Assembly (NCBI RefSeq): GCF_020531915.1
Contig: NZ_JAJAVG010000001.1
Coordinates: forward strand, 37,440-101,439
Origin: Methylovorus mays
GTDB lineage: Bacteria > Pseudomonadota > Gammaproteobacteria > Burkholderiales > Methylophilaceae
Direction of reading: 5' to 3'
Length of the DNA stretch: 64,000 nucleotides
Shown: positions 10,101-17,248 of the stretch, piece by piece
Layout: every line of letters begins with the position of its first letter
Numbering within the stretch: the stretch's first letter is position 1
Position numbers and translations under genes: made by a program
Notes under the pieces: generated by a model
Databases searched by the model: none
Told to the model about the DNA's origin: nothing
The model's input: the letters and a program-made list of their open reading frames with translations, nothing else

Positions 10101-10713
10101 TATTCAGGGTTGTACTGGCATTGTTAGCAAGAATAGAAGCGGTATAGCTGCCGGTAGCCGTAATTCTTGCCGGTATCCCATTATCGAATGTCAGAGGATA
10201 AAACACTTTGTTATCCACGTACGTATTCGTCACAGTGAGTTCTGGCAACAGGCTGTCTGCACGAATCGCAGCCGCATAACCCGCCAACACCCCATTGTTA
10301 TAGAGCAAACCGCTACTGTCCGTGGTCCAGGCAGCGGCATTATAAACACGGGATCCACCATCCAGGGTAATGTTGGCGCCGGTATTGTTGATGGTCACGG
10401 CATTGCCTCCCGTGGCCGTCACGGCTGCGCTCGCGCCCACATCGCTGGTGGTGTGCGTAATGTTGGTTCCATAAACACCTGGAGAGACCTCCAGGCTGGG
10501 GTCGGTCCCGGTATTTTCCAGCGTGGCAGCACCGCTACTGCTATCCACGGTCACCTGTCCCTGTATAAGTTGATCGGTGTTTGTCGAAGTTCCCGTGCAG
10601 GTATGAGTGCCATCGCCATTATCAACGCAGGCGGCATTTGACAGCGGGCTACGCACGGTCATGAAAGCCAGCAATGCCAGCAGAGTCCAGGGCTTGAGGG
10701 TAAAGCGTTGCAT
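7141..10713 (-). CDS. Autotransporter (type Va) with an extra C-terminal periplasmic NTF2/Cds6-like domain
   Basis: 1190 residues. Signal peptide at 1-27; a Thr/Ser/Asn/Gly-rich passenger with many short beta repeats (NNTG, TVNIGDATFNVSG) to about residue 640; a linker; then an autotransporter beta-barrel (about 708-1018, GKGLWVQGFG to SLALRYDF). Autotransporters normally end at that terminal Phe. This one runs on for 172 residues, with an NTF2-like fold predicted at about 1075-1188 (TYFSTYAADF, RQQWERQRRMEL, GGRWLIVREDSIP). The same domain ends the upstream receptor. The start ATG overlaps the receptor stop (TAATG), indicating coupled translation. The passenger's function cannot be read from sequence; no protease or lipase motif was seen. 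Confidence 0.88.
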   Translation of the reverse strand: MQRFTLKPWTLLALLAFMTVRSPLSNAACVDNGDGTHTCTGTSTNTDQLIQGQVTVDSSSGAATLENTGTDPSLEVSPGVYGTNITHTTSDVGASAAVTATGGNAVTINNTGANITLDGGSRVYNAAAWTTDSSGLLYNNGVLAGYAAAIRADSLLPELTVTNTYVDNKVFYPLTFDNGIPARITATGSYTASILANNASTTLNNTGVVAGSMVTYGGASMLAPSLLDGTQYATVLEAGKTVLNISSYGALVGDVMVVDRNPLLTQAQTDDSSLVVAYSATDVGPRDSEIHLDQGSIYGSLYLGSGRHEVNMTNSSITGGIYVDQRDSQVIDVSGGVASTLYNVHGDRNFTLNSTTTISGGNLGNVVINDVAGANNTVNFAGYMNYMTTSVSANGLGNNIYNFNCYEANNFTYPDTVVTNPSCGLAGSVSGFSEVNLSGGFTALYTTLNVSGDITIDSRTLLDSTATLTAANVVVGQTGKLEASGITVGINNEIGNIIGNLVNYGTVNIGDATFNVSGNISMMAGSYFVMAIGPNQTGLLIAGGSTTFDSNSIIAPRLTRYSRAVRDGDTFVVANNASGLPQVDNTNGFLQWDVSLSGTDLLLIADVGVPASMRAKVSEAAIRAVDSLFQYKGDAQLPTDLQKQLLSLRDDNAASAAERLRPEIHDGALRTVMSNSDKVFGMLNTRLVDTYLSKNQGMASRETQEILPGKGLWVQGFGDRGIQKSQQGIDGYNVSSAGMAFGLDREWDGDDSLRVGAAAGYARSNITNSGYTVNNRNDINSFMAAAYAAKTWDGMYLNTMLGAGLHTYQTRRQLINHTATGRHDSWQYSARMEAGWPMLWRDDVTLIPMASLAYSHIRESAYEENGKFSRMIVDTSRPDIAEPIPVYVNGMPQYALDSSPINLAVDARSFDSFRGGVGGKAIYSLQQKDWSAEIELRALYQHEFGDLAQDVTSRFLFSNTRFVSPGLKPDRNMYALGATVRLTGDDERDQLTLLTSYDADIRDAYFGQTMSLALRYDFDQGPRYQRRAEFALQRQKLRDPVLSHVQATDQDIAGLHKAMQPVESAAEHLSPQEKARRQAIEATLQTWMVAMANRNLDTYFSTYAADFAVSDGLTRQQWERQRRMELSRDGVMQVRMADLSIEPNGERMLALFTQTRQENGHDEAVQKVVDLEQRGGRWLIVREDSIPLNE

Positions 10714-13700
10714 TAGTATTCTCCCTTCGCGGAGCGGTTGCTGGCAGCCGCCAGGGCGGGCTGCTTCAAGGTTACGGCGCCGGGTTGCTGCGCATCAGCC
10801 AGCGGTTGCCGGCCCATGGGGACGGCATTTTCGCGCACGATGCGCCACTCGCCATCGCGCTGTTCCCATGAAATCACCTTGCGTTCGCGGTATTGCATGC
10901 CTTCACGCACCTGCAGCCAGCTGAACACAGCCACCATGCGCATGCCCTGCGACGCAATCACCAGATCACGCATCTCGACGTTTTTCATACTGGAGGCAAT
11001 AAAGGCCATTTTTTGCTGTTCTACCCACTGGTTACGACTGCGACCAGGCGGCGCGTAGCTTGGTGCGTAACGTTCAAGGTAGCGCTCAAAATCCTGTCCG
11101 GCGATCGCCTGTTGCCACTGCTGCAGAGCCTGGGTCACCTGCTGTTTTGCTTTTTCTACCGAGCCACGGGCGGATTGCAGTACCGGCACGGCCTTGATGT
11201 CATCCAGTTGCCGCATCAGGGTCATCTCTGCCTGATTGGGCAGTGTGCTAGGCGTTTCCAGCGTGCGGTCTGGATCCGTCATGGAAAGATTGGAAGGCGG
11301 CGGCTCATATTTGCGTGAGGCGTCGAAATCGTAATTGAGAGAGAACCAGACCCCGCGTGGTGCACCTGCTGAAATAAATTGTGTAGGCACCCATTCCGAG
11401 GAGTTGTAGTTGAAACCGCCCGGCCCGATAGCGCCTATGGTCGAAGGCGCAAACGGCGAAATACCCAGGCGACCCGCAGTGTAGTACTGCTTGTCCAGCA
11501 GATTGTTGATCAGCGCACGCACCGACCAGCCATTGCCCAGGTTATAGCGGGCATTGAAGTTGACCACGGCATAGCCAGGGGCGGTGCCGGAGTAATCATT
11601 ATCCGGCAAGGTGGTGACCACATTGCCGTAGCTGACCTGACGTCCCTGACTGGGTGTATGGGCATTGTTTTCGTTACCACGCAGGAAGGAGCCGCTATGG
11701 GCGACCACATTGAAATTGATCTTGAAATCTGGTGTGACCTTGTAACCCCAGTTGAAATTGATGTTATTGAAGGGAATACCGGGCATAACATTGCCTGGTT
11801 TTACCTGAATCATGTTGTAGTCGGTGGAATACACATCCACTGTGCGCGAGCTGTTGTTGGCGCTGACCATTTTGAAATAGGACTGGAATGTCGCTTCCGT
11901 CAGGGAATAGTTCACCCGGAAGTCCGAGCGGCCATATTCACCTGACAAGCCAAACTCAATGCCCTGCCGACGCGTATCTCCAATGTCCTGAAAAAAACTC
12001 AGTTCACTGGTGGCGGATACCAGATAAATATCATTGCGCAGGTCAGTACGATAGGCGCTGATGTTCCACTCGATGAAGTCCTTGAAGCGACCACGCGCGC
12101 CCGCTTCTATGGTCTGAGCTTTGACCTGGGGCAGATACGGATCGCCGGACAAGGCGCTGGGTAATTTGCAGCCACGGCCTTCCGCCAGGCTGCGTGGCAA
12201 AAGTCCCGTACTGGTTTCGACCAGCGTACCATCCCAGGCACACCCCAGCTCGACGACGGAAGGCGCGCGCGAACCCTGATTCCAGTTTGCGTAAAGATTG
12301 AGATTGGGCCGGGTTTGCCAGGTGACTCCCAGTGAGGGGTTAAACGAATAGTAAGAAAATTTTTCGGTAGCATAGCGATCCAGCAGATTGCCATTGAATC
12401 CGAACTGCTCGCGAATATTAGGCGTGACCAGATTGTTCCAGTACTCGACTGAATTGACCGGCCCATCCAGGCTATAAGGACACTCGGACAAATCGGTCCC
12501 CGGACAAATGACGCCATAGAAATACCGATTGAGATAGAACAGATCCTCGAGACGGCGCTCCGCCTTCGTGGGCGCCAGGGTATTTTTTATGCGGGTAGTG
12601 TTGTAACGCCCCGATGCCGACAAATGCAGATTTTGCGTCGGCGACCATGTCTCGCTGAAATAAAGACTGCGTGTGGTGGAGTCTCCAAAAAAGTCATTGA
12701 TGGTCAGATCAGTGGAGCCTGCATAGAACTCCTCACCCAACTGGCTGGGATCACTGTAGACATTGCGCTGGTTATCCATCAGTGCGAGGCGCGACTTGCC
12801 CAGATAACTCGATTTTGCTTTGTCCAGAGCAGCACCGAACATGAACTTGTGCTGGTCAAAATTGAAATTCAGCTGCAGGTTAATCCCCTGCGAAGTCTGC
12901 TGAATGTTGGAGTTGGTGAGCACCGCCGTAGGGGTTCCTTTAACCACGCCCGTACTATTGTCGATTGCACCATCTCTATCCTTTCTTGGTTCTGATGCGA
13001 TCATGCCCTGATTCCAGTCCGCAGGTGAACTGCGGCATGCGTTGGCATTGGCGGCAGGGGCGGCGAATGCATACTTGGAGTTGCCATCGTCGTCAAAAAA
13101 ATTCATGCCCTGACCAAAGGTCATGAAGTTATAGGTTTGTACTCCATTGGTGTCCGGATTGACAAAGACATCCCAGACCCCTTTGCTGAAATTGGTTTGC
13201 AAGTCTTGTTGCAACTGTGCTGGCAAAGCACCGTTGAACTCCAGCAAAGAGTAATCGGTGACACCATTATTCAGCTTGTTGATAAACTCAATGTAATTCA
13301 TCTCCGACACGACAAAATAGTCAGGGATGCCATCACGGTTGCTATCCGTATAGGCGCACTGCAAGCCGGTTCCCTCCCCAGGCAAGCGGGTACCCCACAT
13401 GTGATACTCTTTGTCTGCGTTGCTGAAGGTTTCCTGATCGATGATGTCGCCAGTAGTAGAGTTGCGCTTGCTGGTGCGGTGATAAATCTGACCGGTCAGG
13501 CTGATCTGGTCGGTAATATCAAACGCGGCGGCCAGCTGCGTCTGAAACAGGGTATTTTTCGTTTCATCCGGGGAGGTGAATACGGAGGCGGTATCCTGCC
13601 GATAGAGTTCTTGCGGCACGGTGCCGTTGCCCACCAGCTTGTTGACCACGGCCAGCGAGGACAAGGTAATGCCCAGGCGGTCGCCTTGCCACTCCAGCTT

Positions 13701-14738
13701 ACCGAATGCCTGGTTGACCTTGCTGGGCGAGTTATCGCGCCAGCCATCTTCCAGGAAAAGATTCACCGCACCAAACGCGGCGATACTACCGTTGTTCCAG
13801 CCTGCTGAGCCCTGGAACTGCTTGCGGCCATAAGAACCGGTCAGCACATTGGCGGAAACACCTGGAAACTCGAAACCGCTTTTGGTGCGCATGGACAAGG
13901 CGCCACCCAGGGTATTTAAGCCAAACAAAGGGTTGGAGCCCGGATATACATCAAAGCTGGATAGTGCGTTCATGGGAATCATGTCCCAGTTCACCACATC
14001 ACCAAACGCTTCGTTCACGCGGATGCCGTCAAAAAACACGCTCAAGCCCTGCGGAGTGCCGATTTGCGGGCCAGCAGTAAATCCGCGGTAACTGATATCC
14101 ATCTGAAAAGGATTACCCTGGTAATCATTGACGTTAATGGATTGCAGCTTGGAGTTGAGCAGCTCGGCCAGACTGATCGAATTGGCTTCCTTGATTTCCT
14201 TGGCAGAAATGCTCTGAATATTGCCTGCGATTTGTTCCTTGGTAAGCGCAAGTCCCGGCATGGGACCAATATCCTGCAGGCGTCGGGCACGTACTTCGAT
14301 CTCTTTCAGCTTGAGCACGCCGCCCTGTCCTCCCATCTCGGGCAGTGTCTTGGCATCGTCGTTTTTTGGGGTAGCACGTTGAAGTTTATATTTTCCGGCC
14401 CCCTCTTCAATCACTTCCAGGCCACTTCCCTGCAACAGGGTCGAAAAGCCTTGCTCGATACTGTAGTGGCCCTTTAGACCCTGCGTTTTCTTGTTGCGGG
14501 TAAGCAAGGGATCAAACCCCAGCATCACCCCCGCCTCGGCAGCATAGGACGGTAGCGCATCGCTCAGGCTGCCCGGGGCAATGGCATAGTCTTTTTGCAC
14601 CAGACCGGTTTTGATGGGTTCGGCGGCAGCTGCGAGCGGTGGCATGCCAAGCAGTTGGAGCACCAGCAGGTAAGGCCAGCCGGACATTCCCAACCCGGTC
14701 TTTCCATGGATTTTGTTTATGCAACACTTGTTCAGCAC
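10713..14738 (-). CDS. TonB-dependent transducer/receptor with STN domain and C-terminal NTF2/Cds6-like domain
   Basis: This 1341-residue outer-membrane receptor has a signal peptide (to about 40) and an STN signalling domain (about 50-118, PGSLSDALPSYAAEAGVML). The plug is at about 170-290 and the barrel runs to about 1138 (WFSLNYDF). STN-bearing receptors signal substrate binding to a FecR/sigma pair, and those genes lie directly upstream. A further 203 residues follow the barrel: a Pro-rich linker, then an NTF2-like domain at about 1190-1309 (RYLERYAPSYAPP, GEWRIVRENAVP), expected in the periplasm. The GTG start has GGGAG seven bases upstream; an ATG at 14687 is the alternative. The ligand is unknown: siderophore, metal complex or another compound. 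Confidence 0.92.
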   Translation of the reverse strand: MLNKCCINKIHGKTGLGMSGWPYLLVLQLLGMPPLAAAAEPIKTGLVQKDYAIAPGSLSDALPSYAAEAGVMLGFDPLLTRNKKTQGLKGHYSIEQGFSTLLQGSGLEVIEEGAGKYKLQRATPKNDDAKTLPEMGGQGGVLKLKEIEVRARRLQDIGPMPGLALTKEQIAGNIQSISAKEIKEANSISLAELLNSKLQSINVNDYQGNPFQMDISYRGFTAGPQIGTPQGLSVFFDGIRVNEAFGDVVNWDMIPMNALSSFDVYPGSNPLFGLNTLGGALSMRTKSGFEFPGVSANVLTGSYGRKQFQGSAGWNNGSIAAFGAVNLFLEDGWRDNSPSKVNQAFGKLEWQGDRLGITLSSLAVVNKLVGNGTVPQELYRQDTASVFTSPDETKNTLFQTQLAAAFDITDQISLTGQIYHRTSKRNSTTGDIIDQETFSNADKEYHMWGTRLPGEGTGLQCAYTDSNRDGIPDYFVVSEMNYIEFINKLNNGVTDYSLLEFNGALPAQLQQDLQTNFSKGVWDVFVNPDTNGVQTYNFMTFGQGMNFFDDDGNSKYAFAAPAANANACRSSPADWNQGMIASEPRKDRDGAIDNSTGVVKGTPTAVLTNSNIQQTSQGINLQLNFNFDQHKFMFGAALDKAKSSYLGKSRLALMDNQRNVYSDPSQLGEEFYAGSTDLTINDFFGDSTTRSLYFSETWSPTQNLHLSASGRYNTTRIKNTLAPTKAERRLEDLFYLNRYFYGVICPGTDLSECPYSLDGPVNSVEYWNNLVTPNIREQFGFNGNLLDRYATEKFSYYSFNPSLGVTWQTRPNLNLYANWNQGSRAPSVVELGCAWDGTLVETSTGLLPRSLAEGRGCKLPSALSGDPYLPQVKAQTIEAGARGRFKDFIEWNISAYRTDLRNDIYLVSATSELSFFQDIGDTRRQGIEFGLSGEYGRSDFRVNYSLTEATFQSYFKMVSANNSSRTVDVYSTDYNMIQVKPGNVMPGIPFNNINFNWGYKVTPDFKINFNVVAHSGSFLRGNENNAHTPSQGRQVSYGNVVTTLPDNDYSGTAPGYAVVNFNARYNLGNGWSVRALINNLLDKQYYTAGRLGISPFAPSTIGAIGPGGFNYNSSEWVPTQFISAGAPRGVWFSLNYDFDASRKYEPPPSNLSMTDPDRTLETPSTLPNQAEMTLMRQLDDIKAVPVLQSARGSVEKAKQQVTQALQQWQQAIAGQDFERYLERYAPSYAPPGRSRNQWVEQQKMAFIASSMKNVEMRDLVIASQGMRMVAVFSWLQVREGMQYRERKVISWEQRDGEWRIVRENAVPMGRQPLADAQQPGAVTLKQPALAAASNRSAKGEY

Positions 14739-14745
14739 GCTTTTT

Positions 14746-14767
14746 CTCCCAGCAAGTCTTTGCTGGT
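14746..14767 (-). promoter_or_regulatory. Hairpin overlapping the receptor ribosome binding site
   Basis: CCAGCAA (14749-14755) pairs with TTGCTGG (14760-14766) around a 4-nt loop. The stem includes two bases of the GGGAG ribosome binding site (14746-14750). It could limit translation initiation at the receptor GTG. The pairing is visible; the regulatory role is inference. Confidence 0.4.
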
Positions 14768-14787
14768 ATGCCGAACGAAATTAAAAA

Positions 14788-14816
14788 AGTGGAAGATAAA
14801 CCAGAAAAAAATTTGC
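14788..14816 (-). promoter_or_regulatory. Candidate FecI-type ECF promoter for the receptor-autotransporter genes
   Basis: On the minus strand, GCAAAT (14811-14816), a 17-base spacer and TCCACT (14788-14793) match the E. coli fecA promoter pattern GGAAAT-17-TCCTTT. It lies between the FecR-like stop and the receptor start, where an autoregulated surface-signalling system should carry its target promoter. Confidence 0.55.
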
Positions 14817-14837
14817 AGTGTGATGATGACGCTTAGC

Positions 14838-15779
14838 TCAAGCTGGCCGGATGGTCGTCCAAAGCCGGGTAAAACTTTCTACCCTTACCGGCAGAGTGCG
14901 TACCAAGGTTTGAAGCACAGACTCAATATCATCGAGGGGGAAAGCGCCAGAAATCTGCAGTGCCTGCACCGCGGGATCACATTGCAAGCGACCGCGCCGA
15001 TAGCGCGCCAATTCGTTGATAAACTCGCCCAGCGGCATTTCATAAGCCACCAGCATGCCCTTGCTCCAGGCGCTATCGGTGGCGCGAGCCGCTGCGACTT
15101 CACCCATGGTCTCATCGTTGAAATCCACACGCTGACCAGGGTATAACGTCATGCGCACCTGACCACCGGCAGTCGGCCGAATCGCCACCGCCCCCTCGAA
15201 GACGCTCACCCGACTGAAGTCCTGGGTATCGCGCACCATGTAGCGCGTGCCAAGCGCGGTGATTCTGCCGTAGCGGGTATGCACGCTGAATGGCCGATTC
15301 TGCGGGTCAGCATGGCCGGTCTCAATCAGCAACTCGCCTTGCAGAAGTTGCACAACACGATGCTCGGCGCTGTATTCGATATTGATCGTGGTATCCGTGT
15401 TCAGCACCAGGCGGGTACCATCTTCCAGCACCAGTTCGCGCCGCTCCCCAATCGCGGTATCGTAATCGGCCAGTAACTCCTGCCATGGCTGGGCGCGCCA
15501 GCCATAAGCGCCAAGTATGCCAATCGCCAAAATCCCCGCCAGTTGCTTGAGTGCCCGGCGACGAGAAGGCGATGGCACGGCAAGGGTTGCCAGACCGATA
15601 TCAGGGGAGATTTCACGAAATTGCTGATTGATCGACTCGAGCTGACGCCAGGCCTCCCGATGCTCTGCACTGGCATCAAGCCAGGCTTGCCAGAGCTGAC
15701 GGTCTCGCGAAGTTGCGTGCTCATCTGCCAGCCTGGCATACCAGCGAGTGGCTGCGACGAGGGCATCCGAGGCCTTCAT
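14838..15779 (-). CDS. FecR-like anti-sigma/sigma regulator
   Basis: About 313 residues. The cytoplasmic N-terminal domain has the conserved ATRWYARL and QLWQAWLDASAEHREAW segments. One membrane helix follows (about residues 85-103, LAGILAIGILGAYGW), then a periplasmic FecR domain (GERRELVLEDGTRLVLNTDT, ALGTRYMVR, VFEGAVAI) and a C-terminal STN-contacting region. FecR proteins relay receptor occupancy across the inner membrane to the sigma factor. The ATG at 15779 overlaps the sigma gene stop (ATGA) and has AGGA upstream; a start at 15812 would overlap more and looks less likely. Confidence 0.93.
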   Translation of the reverse strand: MKASDALVAATRWYARLADEHATSRDRQLWQAWLDASAEHREAWRQLESINQQFREISPDIGLATLAVPSPSRRRALKQLAGILAIGILGAYGWRAQPWQELLADYDTAIGERRELVLEDGTRLVLNTDTTINIEYSAEHRVVQLLQGELLIETGHADPQNRPFSVHTRYGRITALGTRYMVRDTQDFSRVSVFEGAVAIRPTAGGQVRMTLYPGQRVDFNDETMGEVAAARATDSAWSKGMLVAYEMPLGEFINELARYRRGRLQCDPAVQALQISGAFPLDDIESVLQTLVRTLPVRVESFTRLWTTIRPA

Positions 15780-16291
15780 ACCCATCCTGCATCCTGTTTT
15801 ACAAGCAGACAATGCAGCAGTGCTTTGCTGATGTAACTGCCCACCGTGCGCGTGGATACGCCCAAACGCTGACTGATTTCCAGATAAGTGAGTCCCTCAA
15901 GCTGCAACATCAGATAGGCGTTGCGGATATGCGCGGGCAAGCCGTTCAGCATTTGATCAAGTTTGATGAGGGTTTGGAGCACCATGGCCCGGGTTTCAGG
16001 CGAAGGCACTTCGGTAGGCGCAACGTGCATGAGCGCGTCGAGATAAGCCTTCTCAAGATCATTGCGGCGCAGTTGGCTGACCATCAAGCCATGGGCGATA
16101 GTCGCGAGGTAAGCCCGTGGTTCGAGTATGGCAGACAGATCTCGCTTGAGAAGCAAGGTCAGAAAAGTGTCCTGCGCCAAGTCTGCGGCGCCGGTAGGGT
16201 TCCCCAGCTTTCGACGCAGCCAGGCTTGCAGCCACAACTGATGATCCTGATATAAACGTTGAATTAAATCGTGCTGCTCAATCACTTGCAT
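15776..16291 (-). CDS. FecI-like ECF sigma factor
   Basis: 171 residues, the usual size for iron-starvation-type ECF sigma factors. Region 2 is at about residues 8-75 (GAADLAQDTFLTLL, EPRAYLATIAHGL). Region 4 is at about 108-160 (LPAHIRNAYLMLQLEGLTY, EISQRLGVSTRTVGSYISKA). It is the first gene of the surface-signalling operon and ends in an ATGA overlap with the FecR-like gene. Its likely target is the promoter match at 14788-14816. Confidence 0.93.
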   Translation of the reverse strand: MQVIEQHDLIQRLYQDHQLWLQAWLRRKLGNPTGAADLAQDTFLTLLLKRDLSAILEPRAYLATIAHGLMVSQLRRNDLEKAYLDALMHVAPTEVPSPETRAMVLQTLIKLDQMLNGLPAHIRNAYLMLQLEGLTYLEISQRLGVSTRTVGSYISKALLHCLLVKQDAGWV

Positions 16292-16361
16292 GGTCAGCTC
16301 TAACTTCGTGGAATTAGAGCTGCTAGTGCAAAATGGATACCAGCTTCACAATCTATTGATT

Positions 16362-16367
16362 ATTATA
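16362..16367 (-). promoter_or_regulatory. Possible sigma-70 -10 box of the FecI-like gene
   Basis: A perfect TATAAT on the minus strand, about 70 bp before the sigma start, lies in an AT-rich stretch. No good -35 lies at 17 bp. A GATAATG upstream resembles one Fur half-site, but the other half is poor. Confidence 0.3.
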
Positions 16368-16470
16368 CAATTTAAAATAAATAGCATTATCCAAATGGTT
16401 GCTAATGGCTGTAGTCAGCCAGCAGGAACAGCCAAGATGGCTATAAACAACCACCTTGGTTGGCAGATGA

Positions 16471-17148
16471 TTAGAGCGCTCCAAACACCTTTTTAAGGAG
16501 GCTGCTGGCTTGTCCCATCGGGTCTTTGCGGATGGCTTTTTCTTCCTCGGCCATCATTAGGTAAACACCATCCAGCGTTTTCTGAGTCACATATTGCTCC
16601 AGCGTCGCCTGATCTTTTTTCACCAGACCAAACTGACTGCCCATTTCGGCAAACTTGTTGTATTGCTGGGCCAGCGCAACATTCTCGGTGGCTTTTTTAA
16701 CGATGGGCAGGAATTTCTCAGCCATGGGGCCGGAGGTGGTTTGCTTGAAGTACTGGGTGGCGGCATCGTCGCCCCCGGTCAGGATGTTCTTGGCGTCAGT
16801 CACACTCATTTTCTTGACGGCATTGACCAGCAAGGTCTTGGCCTCCGGCACGGCGGCTTCAGCGGCGCGGTTCATCTTGAGCACGAGCTCATCCGCCTCG
16901 TCCCCCATGCCAAACATGCGCATGGCTTTTTCGGCTTTCTTCAGGTTATCCGGCAAGGGGATTTTCACTTGGGGATTATTCAGGAAACCATCCACCGCAC
17001 CCAGTTTACCCACAGCCTTGCCGGCGCCCTGGATCAGGGCTTCCTTGAGGCCGTTGCTGGCGTCCTTGTTACTCAACGCGCTGAGGTCAGCACTGTGTAC
17101 ATTCAGCGTAAAAACAAGCAGGGTCAGGGCAGTGAGCAAACGGGACAT
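16471..17148 (-). CDS. DUF4197 exported protein
   Basis: About 225 residues: an N-terminal signal peptide (MSRLLTALTLLVFTLNVHSA) and a helical DUF4197 domain. Recognisable segments are SNKDASNGLKEALIQGAGKA, QVKIPLPDNLKKAEKAMRMF and VTQKTLDGVYLMMAEEEKAI. The function of this periplasmic family is unknown. I chose the ATG at 17148, which begins a clean signal peptide; ATG 17157 and an upstream codon at 17181 are alternatives. Confidence 0.88.
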   Translation of the reverse strand: MSRLLTALTLLVFTLNVHSADLSALSNKDASNGLKEALIQGAGKAVGKLGAVDGFLNNPQVKIPLPDNLKKAEKAMRMFGMGDEADELVLKMNRAAEAAVPEAKTLLVNAVKKMSVTDAKNILTGGDDAATQYFKQTTSGPMAEKFLPIVKKATENVALAQQYNKFAEMGSQFGLVKKDQATLEQYVTQKTLDGVYLMMAEEEKAIRKDPMGQASSLLKKVFGAL

Positions 17149-17198
17149 GATGAACATCCATAAAGGGCATGAAGGAATCACAGTCTACCGCAAAAGAA

Positions 17199-17222
17199 AG
17201 GGCGTGCAAGCTTGCACGCCCT
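17199..17222 (-). terminator. Terminator of glgP
   Basis: A perfect 24-base palindrome (arms AGGGCGTGCAAG and CTTGCACGCCCT) lies about 26 bp after the glgP stop. On the minus strand it is followed by TTTCTTTT. Confidence 0.85.
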
Positions 17223-17248
17223 GTCGTTTTATGACGGCTTGATAATGA

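Noticed and set aside
16340..16400. Fur box upstream of the FecI-like sigma gene
   Set aside because: Only one half-site is good (about 9 of 14 positions); too weak to annotate.
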